From: Dermacentor variabilis
Taxonomy: Eukaryota > Arthropoda > Arachnida > Ixodida > Ixodidae
Direction: 5' to 3'
Assembly (NCBI RefSeq): GCF_050947875.1
Contig: NC_134574.1
Span: 157,146,199 to 157,210,198 of the forward strand
Length of the DNA stretch: 64,000 nt
A program made the position numbers and the translations under genes. Under the pieces are notes generated by a model, which did not search any database, had not been told where the DNA came from, and worked only from the letters and a program-made list of their open reading frames with translations. Every line of letters begins with the position of its first letter. Position 1 is the stretch's first letter. This document shows, piece after piece, positions 1 to 12,380 of the stretch.

Positions 1-182
1 CGTTGTGCGCTGACTCGCTAGCGTCAACAAGAGACACGTGTACCTCTGCAGCTAGCCCTAAGGGAGCCCGGGTCAGTTTTTGTGGGGAGAGGGAAGTGGG
101 AAGGAAGAAAGTGGAGGACGCTTAAGCTTCGCCTTTAAGAGAGGAACGTGATATCATTCAAAGATCCCTGACTGCTTCTCAC

Positions 183-350
183 GCTTCCGGGCAACTGCAG
201 CTTATGTAACCGCAATGTTTACCGGAAAACGCTCGCGGCGAACGCTATGCACGAAGGCTCAGTGGCTTTCTGGTATATATATAGAAACGCGGCCTCTTGC
301 GCGCGCCACATGGATTGTGTCGTTGCAAGGAACCGAGCTCGGCGCATCGC
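183..350. repeat. dispersed repeat, copy A
   Basis: This stretch is similar to 1262-1447. The shared core starts at GCAACTGCAG, runs through a CGGAAAACGCT-like block and a GCTATGCACGAA-like block, and ends near a CAAGGAACC motif. I know related sequences as a scattered repeat in tick genomes, but cannot name the family. No coding potential is visible. Orientation is arbitrary. Confidence 0.5.
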
Positions 351-877
351 ACTGAATGTCCGTAGGTTGTGTGCAAGTCGTATTTTACGATTTCTTTGAC
401 GCATTTTACTTTCCAAAATTCAATCAGTTCATTAACTTCCTTGAGCTACACCGAGGCCGGGCCTGCGTGGTTGGGTATGCGCGGTTCGAAATTGTTTTTT
501 TTTTTTTTTTTTGCTCGAAGACGGCTGATGCTGAATGCGGGACGCCGGCTTTTCTGCGACGATACGGGTCCCTTAACGCTGTCGTGTAAGAAGGTTAGAA
601 TAATGAGGGAAGGGTTAGCGGCGGATGGTGTCGTGAACTTGGCGTCACCGCGGCCAAGGTGACGCCCAGTTCACTGGGCGTCACACAGTTTACAGTTCAC
701 AGTTCAAGCCCAGCGCACGTTGCGAGGCCAAAGTCCTGCACCTTAGCAGAGAGCAAGCTTTGTGGCTTTTGTTTCTTTGTGTGTAAACAAATTTACGCTA
801 AAGCACATGCACAGGGCAAAAAAATAGTTTCAGGGTGAAATAAACTGTCTGTAGTCTTACATGTGTGGCGGAATATT

Positions 878-1032
878 CGCATTTAGATGGGGATGAAATG
901 CGAAAACGCCCGTGCACCGTGAATTTGATGGAGGTAAAAAAACCACAGGTGGTAAAAATTAACCCAGAGTGCGCCACTACGGCGTACCTCAATCAAATCG
1001 GGGTTCTGGCACGTAAAACCTCAGAATTTAAT
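878..1032 (+). mobile_element. Ruka-like SINE remnant (3' body only)
   Basis: The sequence matches the body of the intact SINE at 34399-34640: CGCATTTAGATGGGG, ATGCGAAAAC, CCACAGGTGGT, CCACTACGGCGT and GGCACGTAAAACC follow in the same order. The tRNA-like head that should precede it is absent, so it is a truncated, old copy. No flanking duplication was seen. The short frame through it is fortuitous. Confidence 0.65.
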
Positions 1033-1261
1033 TTTTGGCTTGCGCCGCTACTTCGGGTATCTACAAAGAGTGGATCAGAGAGAAGACAAATACACTTAGC
1101 AACGCTTTCGCCGCACCCCCTATGCACAGTGTTCTTCAGGAGTCCTTACCATACGTGGCCTCCCCATAGCACTGCCACAACAGAAATCAGCTGCTAGGCG
1201 GGTTCTTTTACATACGAAATTATAGTTAGGTCACTCCCTATTTTGTATGCTACAGTTGCCG

Positions 1262-1447
1262 CTTCTCGGCAACTGCAGATTATGCAACTGTAAACTTTAA
1301 CGGGAAACGCTTGCGGCCAGCGCTACGCACGAAAGCGACCTTTCTGGTTCCTTTTCTTTTCCGCGCGAGGACGGCACCACCGCTGCCGCGGAGGTGAGCG
1401 CCATCTGCTGGTGCCACAAGGAACCCAGCGGGGCACGCAGCAGGTGC
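1262..1447. repeat. dispersed repeat, copy B
   Basis: This is the second copy of the repeat at 183-350, in the same orientation. It shares the GCAACTGCAG start, the CGGGAAACGCTTGCGG block, CTACGCACGAA and the later CACAAGGAACC motif, with many substitutions and small gaps between copies. Confidence 0.5.
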
Positions 1448-1480
1448 CTCCCGAGGTTCGCCTACGGACACGACAGACTC

Positions 1481-2365
1481 ATTGAAGGGTAGAGCTATAC
1501 AGTTCTCGTTGTAAAAAAAAATTTACTTCCTCGGTTCGTGTAAGCTATTATGCTCAGGAACAACCTACCCGACATCATTGTGTCATGCATGATCGCAGAA
1601 ACATTTCGCGCACAGGTAAAGGATCATCTTTCGTGACACCCACTAAACATAAGTGCATCGCCCACTGAGCCCAAATCACATAGGGCGCATTCTGTCTATT
1701 TATTTGCCGTGCTATATTTATTGCGTTTACTACTGCATATTTACCCCGTTCTCAAGTTACAATTTACATCTACTGCAAGGATTTTTTGCTTACTGTATAG
1801 CTTGTTCTCCAGACCTTCTCTTTGTAATTTTCGTTTTCTTTCGTTGAAACAGTCGATTTTAAATCGTAATCGAGCCCCTTCCCTCCCCCTCCCGAGCACA
1901 CACGAACGTAATACCTTCGGGCCCTCGAGGTAAAAAAAAATTGAAATGAAGTGAAATGAAATTTCTCTAAGCAAACTGTCTGAAGGCAGCGTGTGGATTT
2001 CAGCAGACACATTACAACTGAGTCTACGTACTCAGATTTTCGTACTCAGATTTTCACCTCAATAGTCAGACTATTACAGCTTAGTTGGCACAACACCATG
2101 GCCAAATTAATGAAAGCTCAGAAAATCAATCAGATTGAACGACCGAAACGTACATCTACCGGAAGGCACGTACTCGGACAAATGCGATACCCAAAATCAA
2201 TTTTTCCCCACGCGAGTCCCTGTCAATTGTACCAAACATAAGAGAAAAAAGGCGAAGCAGTGATTGCGATGGCAAATTAGTGGATAGCTGTACAAAGTAA
2301 GGATAGTAGCTTTAGCGGCCGTATAAACTTGTAAACACTCGCTTACTAAGTAAATTAACAATGCT
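1481..2365. other. unassigned intergenic or intronic sequence
   Basis: AT-rich sequence with no recognisable domain, repeat or long inverted repeat. Open frames here are below 90 codons and show no family resemblance. Confidence 0.4.
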
Positions 2366-2371
2366 AGAGTG

Positions 2372-2476
2372 TGTAAGCGTGACTGAACGAGGGCGTAGGA
2401 AGAAACAGACGCACAGCGACAACGCTGTCTTTGTGTGTGTGCTTCTTTCTACGCCCTTCTTCAGTCGCGCTTGCAC
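2372..2476. repeat. small fold-back (imperfect inverted repeat)
   Basis: The left arm, from about 2372 to 2418, pairs with the right arm, from about 2424 to 2474. The arms share GACTGAACGAGGGCGTAG against CTACGCCCTTCTTCAGTC and end in complementary AGCG/CGCT blocks at the centre. There is almost no loop. It resembles a short non-autonomous MITE or fold-back; the fold-back at 53948-54069 has a similar architecture. Confidence 0.6.
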
Positions 2477-2499
2477 CTTCTGTCAGGAATTTTTTAAAA

Positions 2500-4640
2500 C
2501 CAACTAGCCTGTCAACGTGTTTTAACTGAATTAACCAGCAGGGTGTCGCGCGCGCGCAGTTAAACACGAACACATCTCGCTCGATGAGCGCGGAAACTCG
2601 CTGTCAGAACGGTGGAGTGAGGAATCGCGGCAGAAGCCGCGAGCCCATTGGCCTACGTGCGTCCGTCGCTACAACGCGAACGACACGTCGAAAGCACAGC
2701 GCATACGAAGCTACCGGCACTACGCACACTCTGTAAACGTTGCAGATCGCTTTGAATATGAGGCCTGTGCGGGTACGCACTTTGGCCACATTGCAGATCG
2801 CTATCAAGACACACGAGCGCCGGCAACGTGTCCCCACGGCGTCCGCTATTCGCGTGCCCAACGCCGTAGTAGACGCCGCGGTTGTCACCACTCTGTAAGG
2901 GGCGGCGGGTGAGGAGGATATCGACGCACCCTAGCAGCCACCGGAAGACAACGCCCCTCCTCCCTTGCCTGACCCCCCCCTGCCTCGCGCGCGACAGGAG
3001 AGGCCACGGTTCCGGCCCGCGTTCCTCGCTCGCGCACGTGATATTGGGCGTGTTCAAATTCTGGCCAGCATCGGAGACAGTCTCATAGACCACTAAGGAA
3101 ACAGCTGAGACAGCTTCGAGGTTATGTAATGGAACGCGTTTAGACGTCTGGAAGAAGCACGACTTGACGGGACGGGACGCCACCTCGCGGCGTCAAGAAA
3201 AAGTTCAGAAAAGCACACATTATTTCTGTACTTTAGGTATTTTCACCGGAAAACCTATGAAAAGCTCGGTGTAGCTTACATTAAGGGCTTAGGACAGTGT
3301 GCCTACGTTTTCTTGTGCGCGGACAACCTTCCTATCGGCATTCCAAGCGTCCTGCTCAGCCGCCGTTTTGTTTGGAGAGGAAAGCAGCCTGCATCGTTTT
3401 TTACTTCGATACTGCCTCCGCGAAGCTGTGTACTTTGACGTCTTCGTGAGAATTGGAACGAGACTTAGGATGGCCGCTGTCCTCTTAGCCGTCTACTTAT
3501 CCGTCTACGGCGAGTATTGGAACACATCCATGGAACCACGTTCGCCAGCTCACCTTCGCACGCTTTCGCTCGCACATAAGCATACGGCGCGCGACGACGG
3601 TTTTATCGCCCTTGGACTTTATACGGAACCTCAAAGCGACGTCGATGCCTGAAATGCGTCTGGAGTGCCCATATAACTGCTATCGCAGTGATATTACAGT
3701 GGCCCCCATACCCCGGAATATGCACCCCGAATACCATAAAGGCGGGCGCTGTGCACGTGCAATGGCACTGCACCGATCATACGGCAACTTCTATACAGAG
3801 GCTGCGTTCGGTATACTATTTTAGGTGCAGCATTTATAAGAAATCAGAATACATTTCAGTGCAGCATACTTTATGCAATAATAGCACTACCTGTTGCGAC
3901 AATTCGAACTAGAAAGCTCCATTTTTTTTCCTTTTTACTCTGCCGTCACTGCAGATGTCTGGTCGCGATGGGTATACGCATACAATAATTCGTCCACAAG
4001 GTTATCTCGATAAACCGGTAATGCGTGACCACGTATTCTAGTAAGAAAAGCCTGAGCTTGCGAACCATCTGCTAAGTTGTTCCCCATGCTCCCTTTGTTC
4101 TTTCAAAAACGCGTGCTTTATAGTGTGCATTGTAATGACGAACTTTCTATTGTTTCGGATACCCGAATGTCGAAATTGCCTGACGTTAGCGTTGAGAAAG
4201 CCGTACATTATTTTTTTTAAAAAACTACTCGGAAACAACTATTAGACATTTGATTCGCTTCTGGCACTATAGTTGATTCCATCCGGGTCTCAAAAAGTGC
4301 CATTCTCGCACCCCTAACCAAGGGCACCCGCTGGTCTGCCCGTCAGCGAAGTCTCGATCGAATGCCAGCTGCACGCCACTCCCGCAGCCATGCACGCCTT
4401 TCTTCGTAGAGGAAGGCGGCCCGCCCTCGAAGTAGCCCTGCGCATGCAATAGGGCGCGAGGCGCGGATTGAATTGTGCTCGCCGATTAGTCGGAACTATC
4501 CGTCATAATCAGCGAGAACGCGCTCTCGCCTCACGACGGCGAGTCGACGGCGCGCCGGGCACGTGCGTTGCCCAACCGCTTGCCGGCGCCGCGTGCAGCC
4601 TCGGACTACGGCTGTACGCTGTCGGATCGCGTAGATGCGT
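2500..4640. other. unassigned sequence, partly GC-rich
   Basis: No recognisable gene. Minus-strand frames across 2604-3183 reach 176 codons but lie in GC-rich DNA and contain no domain I recognise. No repeat family was identified. Confidence 0.35.
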
Positions 4641-4649
4641 GCAGTGCCC

Positions 4650-4704
4650 GTGAGGTATTCTGGGCTTTTATGTTGCTGGCTAACCACTCTACTTTTCAAT
4701 AAAG

Positions 4705-4762
<58 letters not shown>
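4650..4762 (+). mobile_element. LINE-like 3' end followed by (CT)n
   Basis: A polyadenylation-type AATAAA at about 4699 is followed at once by a (CT)n tract, 4707-4762. The same AATAAAG-then-pyrimidine layout occurs at 52150-52190 and, on the minus strand, at 30430-30480. I infer the 3' terminus of a severely truncated non-LTR element. No coding part remains. Confidence 0.35.
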
Positions 4763-4766
<4 letters not shown>

Positions 4767-4799
4767 GTCGCCTTGTTGAGATCGACCGCGGGCACTGCG

Positions 4800-7700
4800 A
4801 GAGCTGATTGCGTGGCTCTCAACAAGCTACGCGTTTTAACACGCTAAAGTATTTTTGAGCTCGCTTCTGGGGCATACGATTGCGAGATGTGCTCGTTGTC
4901 TTGGCTGTAAAACATCCGCAGTACTTGACGAAGCAGTGCTAAACAGACGATGACAAAGAGAATGAAGTGCACACAGTTTTGCAGCGGGGGGAAGGGGCGC
5001 AGTGGAAGTGACCTCCCCCCCCTCGAAATTTCAATGTTACTAAGCAGCCTGCACTCCCCCCTCCCCCCACACACACATTCCACCCTTCCCCGTTCAAGTA
5101 CGTGCTCCCTGTCCACCCCCCCTCCTTTCCTCCCGAAAACATTTCTGGCTACGCCAACTGGACACACAGGTGCCCTTTCTTTGTCATCACCTGTGTTAGC
5201 CCTGTTTTGCCAAGTATGAACGTTCACGAACTAACCCAGGTTTCCGTGCTACTGCCATCCCTTTATTCCCTCCCTCCCAATAAGCTTTCGGACGTTTATA
5301 ATACGCATTTATTTAATCAGTCGAATGACGCGAAGGAACAAACGTAATCTTGCTGCAGAATTAGTGCAGAAACGAAACAGCGGCAAGTGCATAAACCGTT
5401 TGAACTAGGTAGTTATATCGGAACTGAGATCACTGTGCAAGAACATGCATAGGTCGAGTTCTTCCACGCGCTGCACGCAACTACTAAGAGTGCACGCAGC
5501 TCGTTGTCTTCTGTCAATGTTCGGCCGCCGAGGGGTGGCCCTCGTCCTTCGCCAAGCCTACTCGTACTACCTTCTCATTCATCGCCCAAGATATGACCTG
5601 GAAAAATTCAACACCTCCTCCCATTGTCCCGAAGAACGGGCAGACGATAGAACGGCGCAGAGGCATGCAGGCAGGCAGAGGACCAGACGACGGCTGTGTA
5701 GGGCAGCGTTCATGTTATAAGAAGAACGAGGTGCGAACGCTGCCGCGTGGTGGCGCCACACACTTGCTTGCTTGCTTGGAGGTCGTTCATTATGCCATTC
5801 GAGCACGCAGCAAATCGAGGTACGCCGCTGGGGCGGCGGTGATTGACTGCGGCGTTGGAGCGAGAGGCGTTTTCGCACCTACAGCCGTCTGGTTGGAGCG
5901 AGTTGCGAAAGGCACGCGAGGCGCCCTTATACGTACTCGGGATTTGTGTTCAGGTGGACTGGCCGAAGACGGGTAATTTCCTCCGATGCCCACTAATTTC
6001 TTGATCTCATCTCACCATGCATCCTATATACCAGCATTCAGCTTTCCTTCTTTTTTTTTTTCTTTGGGGGTGGTGGTGGTGGGGGGGGGGGAGGTTGAAT
6101 TAATGTGCGCCACATACCCCGTGAAACTATATGGTGTCAGATCGAGGTTCATCGAAGAACGACACATACTCATTTATCCAAGTTGGCGTCAAAGAGGTTT
6201 ATTGAAATGCGGCACAATGCCCAGTGGCACATATACTCGATGACGCAAGTTCCACCAACGGTTGGTTTCGAACATGGTTCCCTCGGCACAGCAGCAGCGC
6301 GATGCATCATGGTACATTAGAGTGTGGCCTGCCCGGTGACCAATGTTTGCGGAAAAAAAGCTAGGGAGCTTTTTTTTTATCCGAACCTCATCCCCACAGG
6401 GAGATAGATGTTGCAGTTCTGTGAGCTGCCTCAGCTGGAGAATGCTTACGCGGATTTTGCAAAAGTCCTACTCACAAGTTAATGGAATATTTCAGAGCAC
6501 TGAAGAATACGTAAATTGTGTTCGCCGTAAACGTTCTGACAAGTGCAGTTTATAGAATTGCAAGATTGTTGTTTGGTGCTGAGTTCCGAAAATGTAAAAC
6601 CGAATGGTCCAGTTTCGTTTTTCTCCCGAGTTTGCAATTTTCAACACCTTTGGTTAAAAAATATAGACAGGCTAAATGAAAAGCCTGCTTCCTATAGTCG
6701 CTAGATTTTAAGTTTTTCTAGTTTAACAATCTAATTTGGTGCAGTGGGTGCCGAGAAAGAAAGGCATTTCTTCGTTGCCACGTATTTAGATAGGAGCCCC
6801 TCAGGTAATTAAAGCTTCCTATTATTCTCAGGCCGAATCCACAAAGCTTTTCATTCGTAGGTGCTATTTTGGTCAGCTGGATTCGCTAATAATATGTCCC
6901 GCGTCAGGATTGGCTGAAACGTTCTCTTACGAACACTTCTAGCGTAAGACGTTTTTTCGTTTAGTAAGGGACCTAGACTAGAATGTAAGCCTTGTGTCTT
7001 TGAACGTTACAGTAATCAGTTTTCCTTACATCGCCTTTTTCCATTTCTTAGCTCTTTCTCAAGCTTGTTCATTATCCACTCACTCTCAGCTGCAAAGGTT
7101 AGTAATGGTAGAATGAAACGAATATATGTACACTTCTTTTTCCGACGATATCGGCAATTTCAGTCATGACTTGGGAGAGCATGTCATGTGTCCCTCAAAA
7201 CACTTTAATTCAGTAAGTGTTCTTCTCGTGATCGGAGTCTTACGTGATTATTAGGCTCAGATAAATGTGCCCTCGCGTGACTTCAAGGTGCTCATTACCA
7301 ACCTGTAACTACTGCTACCTTGCCAGTACTGAACATGCTCTTTTACGTATTGTTCTTCAGAGATATACCTGTATACCTTACCAGCTGACGTATTCGTTCA
7401 TTTCTTACAAGTAACTTTAATCCTTGAATGGGACGGAGTCATCCGCAAGCGAAAGGACGCTATAGGATGTTTTCTGTCGATACGATCACCCGGGATATTT
7501 AACGCCTTCTAACCGCTAACCCAATCTAAGACATTGATTACTTTCTCTGAGAATCGAGTGAATAACGTTAGAGAAGTAATATCTCTTGTGTGATGCATTC
7601 CGTTATTGATATTTGTTTTTGCTTAACTTGGAAGCATTACATTAATAGTTGTAGAAGATATCCCTAATTTCCATGATATGCATCCTGTATTATACTTGTA

Positions 7701-8590
7701 TATATAGACGGAATGCCTGCATGACTCCCGGCATGTCTACGGAACGCTGAGACAATTTAACCTAAAGAAGCATCAATTCTACCATCCACACGAAGCATAA
7801 TTGTTCAAGCAGCATCTCCAAATTTCTGCAAATATAGGTTGACAAAATTTGTAAATTAAACAGACAAAATCCTAAGAACAAGCTTCCAAGCTCTGTAACT
7901 GAACAACAACAACAACGACAGATATGACAGTCCTGCAAACAGCTTCTGTTCAAGCATGAAACCAGAACGAAAACAGCGCGGTCACAAAATGACTAGAGAG
8001 GAACAACAGCGTCCTTTTCTAACAGGGGATCGTTCAACGCGACCAATTCGAGCGGACCACACCGCCTTCCGTATAGCTTGACGCATAGACCCCCCGATTC
8101 CCCGACCGCCCACGACGATGGTCAGTCGAGCTGAAATCGGAGACATGTCGGCTGCATGCACTCACTCGGCAGCCCTTCCGCACCGCCACGAGTTCTTATC
8201 ACCAACGGGGACCACGCCGTGCGAAGAACAACGGCGAGACAAGCATCGCGACTCGGAGTCGGTTGTCGTCCCTTCGCTTGTCGCCGGTTTCACGAAACAA
8301 CGGAAAGATTCTGAAGATAAACGAAGATGCGTCGGTGCCGCAAGAAAAAATTGCACGACGAGGCACCCAAGGCACCAGCGACGCAGAATTGCTTTTTTTT
8401 TTCGAGGCGATTGCCGCGGTTCAGTTCTGTGAAGGACAAGGCCCGTTGACGAACCTTTCTGGTGCTTTTTTGTTTAGTGACCGTGGCCACGCCCGTCACT
8501 GGCACGAAAAGCGATTCGTCCACTAGTACACTACTTCAAGTACACCGGCTTAGAGACCGATTGCGCGGTCCCTGTGCATCCTGCCACACG
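4800..8590. other. unassigned sequence
   Basis: Nearly 4 kb without a recognisable gene or element. The part from 6600 to 7760 is AT-rich and has no long open frame. Small homopolymer runs occur, for example poly-G near 6080. Nothing suggests exons, but short exons cannot be excluded from sequence alone. Confidence 0.35.
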
Positions 8591-8594
8591 CAGT

Positions 8595-8599
<5 letters not shown>

Positions 8600-8684
<85 letters not shown>

Positions 8685-8775
8685 CCCCTAGTGTAGGGTA
8701 GCAAACCGGGTGCTCGTCTGTTTGACCTCCCTGCCTTTCCTGCCCTTGCTCTCTCTCTTGCGTTTCCGTTGCCTG
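8600..8775 (+). mobile_element. RNase-H LINE 3' tail with internal (CT)n
   Basis: A (CT)n tract of about 80 bp (8600-8679) runs into TAGTGTAGGGTAGCAAACCGG at 8690-8710, then TGACCTCCCTGCCTTTCC and a second pyrimidine run. The block matches the 3' end of the LINE at 56368-57446, which has GCAGGGTAGCAAACCGG followed by TTAACCTCCCTGCCTTTCC. This is a 3' fragment only; no coding sequence was found upstream. Frames through the tract give Leu-Ser or Glu-Arg runs and are not genes. Confidence 0.7.
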
Positions 8776-9668
8776 TTCCTCCTGCCTCACCCAGCACGCA
8801 CTCACGCCTTCCCGAGACTGCCTTCCTGAAACACGGTCCTTTTGATTCATGCTTAGTCATCAATGGGCTCACATCAGTTATATTGCTACTGGGAGAACAG
8901 AAATATAATGTACATTTACGAGCTGTATCCAACGCATCGCGGGCCATACAATATGGTAGGCAGCCCACGTGAATCAATCTGCGCCGTCCTCTTCAGTGGT
9001 GTCGACCTGCTTCATCTGATGGTAGCAGACTGTGACAACGTCTGGCGGCATAGGCACAGTTCCGGTGCTACGTGGACGACAATATTTTGTCTCATACAAT
9101 CAGTACCACTATAAGTCCCACAAATAGCTTAATGAAAATGCATACATTAGAAAATAATTATCACAAGGTGTCAGGAGTACCTTAAACTAACAAACAATAT
9201 CGTAATCTTCAAGAGGTATATGCCCACTACCAAAAAAAGAAAGTATACGTTATTGACTGACTGAAACAACACTGAACAAGCGCTAGGCTTGTTCATTGTT
9301 GAGTGTTCAGCCCATGGGCGTATACAACCAAGAAATGTAGAGGAACAATAACAACATTAACAAAATAAACAAAATAAAGTAAAAAGGAAGACCAACACCA
9401 TCCACGTTTTCCCTCAACTCTCCATGGGAGGAACGTCGAGACAGCCGAAGATCAGCGGGGTGCCATTCCCGTCGGAGTCGCAAAGTCTCAAGAACGCGCC
9501 GGGCAATGGACAATCCTTTCGGACCTGCCCCCTTGTGACCCTTTACATGCTTCGCTTGCCTTGTTCGTTCGTGCGCGCCTGTGTACACACGCGACGGACA
9601 GAGAACGACAGGTCGCAGTACCCCCCCCCCCCTTTTTTTTTTTGGTCCAGTCCTGCGCTTCGTTCGTC

Positions 9669-9697
9669 ATTCCGGTCGGTTTGACCGGAATGAACGG
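9669..9697. repeat. short hairpin beside homopolymer run
   Basis: TTCCGGTC and GACCGGAA flank a 5-base loop; the stem extends outward with CATTCC/GGAATG and CGTTC/GAACG-like pairing. A C-run and a T-run lie just upstream at 9609-9630. No downstream gene is visible that it could regulate. Confidence 0.45.
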
Positions 9698-10031
9698 GGA
9701 GAGAACGTTGCGTTCTCTTCCTCATACGGCGTCTTCTCCCCTGAGGACTCAACATGGTAAGGGGGAGGGGGACACACGGGAGTCCTCTGGACCGTGAAAC
9801 GAAAGGAGAAAAGGGTTTGTAGTGTGGGCTCGAATGCTAGCGTACACCGTTTGTGCTCAGTGGGTTAAGCGCATAAGCTAGAACGGCTGCCTCTTTTTCA
9901 GGGAGTGTGTTACGCACGTTTCCACTTTACGTTGGCCGCGTTTCGACCTGCACAAGAGTATCGTTATACCAATTTCTTTTACGAATGTGATTATCCTTGT
10001 CATAGTAGTAGTTCTAGCAGCAGCAGGCAGC

Positions 10032-10033
<2 letters not shown>

Positions 10034-10072
<39 letters not shown>
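10034..10072. repeat. (GTA)n microsatellite
   Basis: A short run of GTA/TAG triplets, interrupted near the end by GTGGTGG and flanked by GCAGGCAGCAA on both sides. Confidence 0.8.
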
Positions 10073-10077
<5 letters not shown>

Positions 10078-10475
10078 AGCAGGCAGCAAATAGCAGGAGT
10101 AATCAAAACCAGCTTGTTTAAGTAAACTGCAGGGTGAAGACCTATTCGCAGCGATGTCCAGGTATTCTTGTCCCATCTAAGCCAACTCCACTGTTTCCCT
10201 TCTTCATCCTAGGGGGGGGGGGGGGGGGGGCATACAATGCAGGTTGTCTCCTGTATAATGCTCCGAACATCGTCTACGCTCACGCCGCCCTATATGAGGA
10301 TAATTTTATAGCTCATTTATTCCCTCACGCAAGTGTCCTTGCAAATCATGCAAGAACACATCCCCCATTTCTCTATACAAAATTGAATGTAAATCATGGC
10401 GCTCATGTAACAGGGGTCCATTCAATAATGTTGGTAGTCGAGAACATAGATTTAGGTTGCCATATTTCCTCCTGC

Positions 10476-12323
10476 CAGGAGACGAAAGATCTGATCAAGA
10501 AACGCCAATGTATGAAAGCATCTAACCCTACAGCTAGAATAGAACTGGCAGAACTTTCGAAGTTAATCAACAAGCGTAAGACAGCTGACATAAGGAAGTA
10601 TAATATGGATAGAATTGAACATGCTCTCAGGAACGGAGGAAGCCTAAAAACAGTGAAGAAGAAACTAGGAATTGGCAAGAATCAGATGTATGCGTTAAGA
10701 GACAAAGCCGGCAATATCATTACTAATATGGATGAGATAGTTGAAGTGGCTGAGGAGTTTTATAGAGATTTATACAGTACCAGTGGCACCCACGACGATA
10801 ATGGAAGAGAAAATAGTCTAGAGGAATTCGAAATCCCGAAGGTAACGCCGGAAGAAGTAAAGAAAGCCTTAGGAGATATGCAAAGGGGGAAGGCATCTGG
10901 GGAGGATCAGGTAACAGCAGATTTGTTGAAGGATGGTGGACAGATTGTTCTAGAGAAACTGGCCACCCTGTATACGCAATGCCTCATGACCTCGAGCGTA
11001 CCGGAATCTTGGAAGAACACTAACATAATCCTAATCCATAAGAAAGGGGACGCCAAAGACTTGAAAAATTATAGACCGATCAGCTTACTGTCTGATGCCT
11101 ACAAAGTATTTACTAAGGTAATTGCAAATAGAATCAGGAACACCTTAGACTTCTGTCAACCAAAGGACCAGGCAGGATTCCGCAAAGGCTACTCAACAAT
11201 AGACCATATTCACACTATCAATCAAGTGATAGAGAAATGTGCAGAATATAAGCAACCGTTATATATAGCTTTCATTGATTACGAGAAAGCGTTTGATTCA
11301 GTCGAAACCTCAGCAGTCATGGAGGCATTACGGAATCAGGGTGTAGATGAGCCATATGTAAAAATACTGGAAGATATCTATAGCGGCTCCACAGCCACCG
11401 TAGTCCTCCATAAAGCAAGCAACAAAATCCCAATAAAGAAAGGCGTCAGGCAGGGAGATACGATATCGCCAATGCTATTCACAGCGTGTTTACCGGAGGT
11501 ATTCAGAGACCTGGATTGGGAAGAATTGGGGATAAAAGTTAATGGAGAATACCTTAGTAACTTGCGATTCGCTGATGATATTGCCTTGCTTAGTAACTCA
11601 GGGGACCAATTGCAATGCATGCTCACTGACCTGGAGAGGCAAAGCAGAAGAGTGGGTCTAAAAATTAATATGCAGAAAACTAAAGTAATGCTTAACAGTC
11701 TCGGGAGAGAACAGCAATTTACAATAGGCAGCGAGGCACTGGAAGTCGTAAGGGAATACATCTACTTAGGGCAGGTAGTGACGGCGGATCCGGATCATGA
11801 GACGGAAATAATCAGAAGAATAAGAATGGGCTGGATTGCGTTTGGCAGGCATTCCCAAATCATGAACAGCAGGTTGCCGTTATCCCTCCAGAGAAAAGTA
11901 TATAATAGCTGTGTCTTACCAGTACTCACCTACGGGGCAGAAACCTGGAGGCTTACGAAAAGGGTTCTACTCAAATTGAGGACGACACAACGAGCTATGG
12001 AAAGAAGAATGATAGGTGTAACGTTAAGGGATAAGAAAAGAGCAGATTGGGTGAGGGAACAAACGCGAGTTAATGACATCTTAGTTGAAATCAAGAAAAA
12101 GAAATGGGCATGGGCAGGACATGTAATGAGGAGGGAAGATAACCGATGGTCATTAAGGGTTACGGACTGGATCCCAAGGGAAGGGAAGCGTAGCAGGGGG
12201 CGGCAGAAAGTTAGATGGGCGGATGAGATTAAGAAGTTTGCAGGGACGGCATGGCCACAATTAGTACATGACCGGGGTTGTTGGAGAAGTATGGGAGAGG
12301 CCTTTGCCCTGCAGTGGGCGTAA
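10476..12323 (+). CDS. RTE-type reverse transcriptase (partial, open frame)
   Basis: The product would copy element RNA into DNA at a nicked target (target-primed reverse transcription) in the nucleus. The frame is open from 10134, but the part before 10476 is flanking DNA, so no native start codon survives. Counting from 10134, element sequence begins at residue 115. RT blocks are clear: HKKGDAKDLKNYRPISLL, then motif A FIDYEKAFDS (near 380-389), motif B GVRQGD (437-442), motif C FADD (479-482), followed by GLKINMQKTK and YIYLGQ. The C-terminal part has WAWAGHVMRR and ends WRSMGEAFALQWA. The endonuclease is absent. The frame looks undamaged, so decay has been slight. Clade assignment to RTE is by motif and tail type. 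Confidence 0.9.
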   Translation, partial: QETKDLIKKRQCMKASNPTARIELAELSKLINKRKTADIRKYNMDRIEHALRNGGSLKTVKKKLGIGKNQMYALRDKAGNIITNMDEIVEVAEEFYRDLYSTSGTHDDNGRENSLEEFEIPKVTPEEVKKALGDMQRGKASGEDQVTADLLKDGGQIVLEKLATLYTQCLMTSSVPESWKNTNIILIHKKGDAKDLKNYRPISLLSDAYKVFTKVIANRIRNTLDFCQPKDQAGFRKGYSTIDHIHTINQVIEKCAEYKQPLYIAFIDYEKAFDSVETSAVMEALRNQGVDEPYVKILEDIYSGSTATVVLHKASNKIPIKKGVRQGDTISPMLFTACLPEVFRDLDWEELGIKVNGEYLSNLRFADDIALLSNSGDQLQCMLTDLERQSRRVGLKINMQKTKVMLNSLGREQQFTIGSEALEVVREYIYLGQVVTADPDHETEIIRRIRMGWIAFGRHSQIMNSRLPLSLQRKVYNSCVLPVLTYGAETWRLTKRVLLKLRTTQRAMERRMIGVTLRDKKRADWVREQTRVNDILVEIKKKKWAWAGHVMRREDNRWSLRVTDWIPREGKRSRGRQKVRWADEIKKFAGTAWPQLVHDRGCWRSMGEAFALQWA

Positions 12324-12326
12324 CCA

Positions 12327-12329
12327 GGC

Positions 12330-12376
<47 letters not shown>
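12327..12376 (+). repeat. (GAT)n tail of the RTE element
   Basis: The triplet run begins four bases after the RT stop codon and ends exactly at the downstream copy of the target-site duplication. It is therefore the 3' terminus of the retrotransposon, not an independent microsatellite. Confidence 0.9.

Positions 12377-12380
<4 letters not shown>

Noticed and set aside
2653..3183. 176-codon minus-strand frame
   Set aside because: No family resemblance. The Arg-rich content follows from base composition.
8536..8977. Frames with long Glu-Arg or Leu-Ser runs
   Set aside because: Translations of the (CT)n microsatellite.
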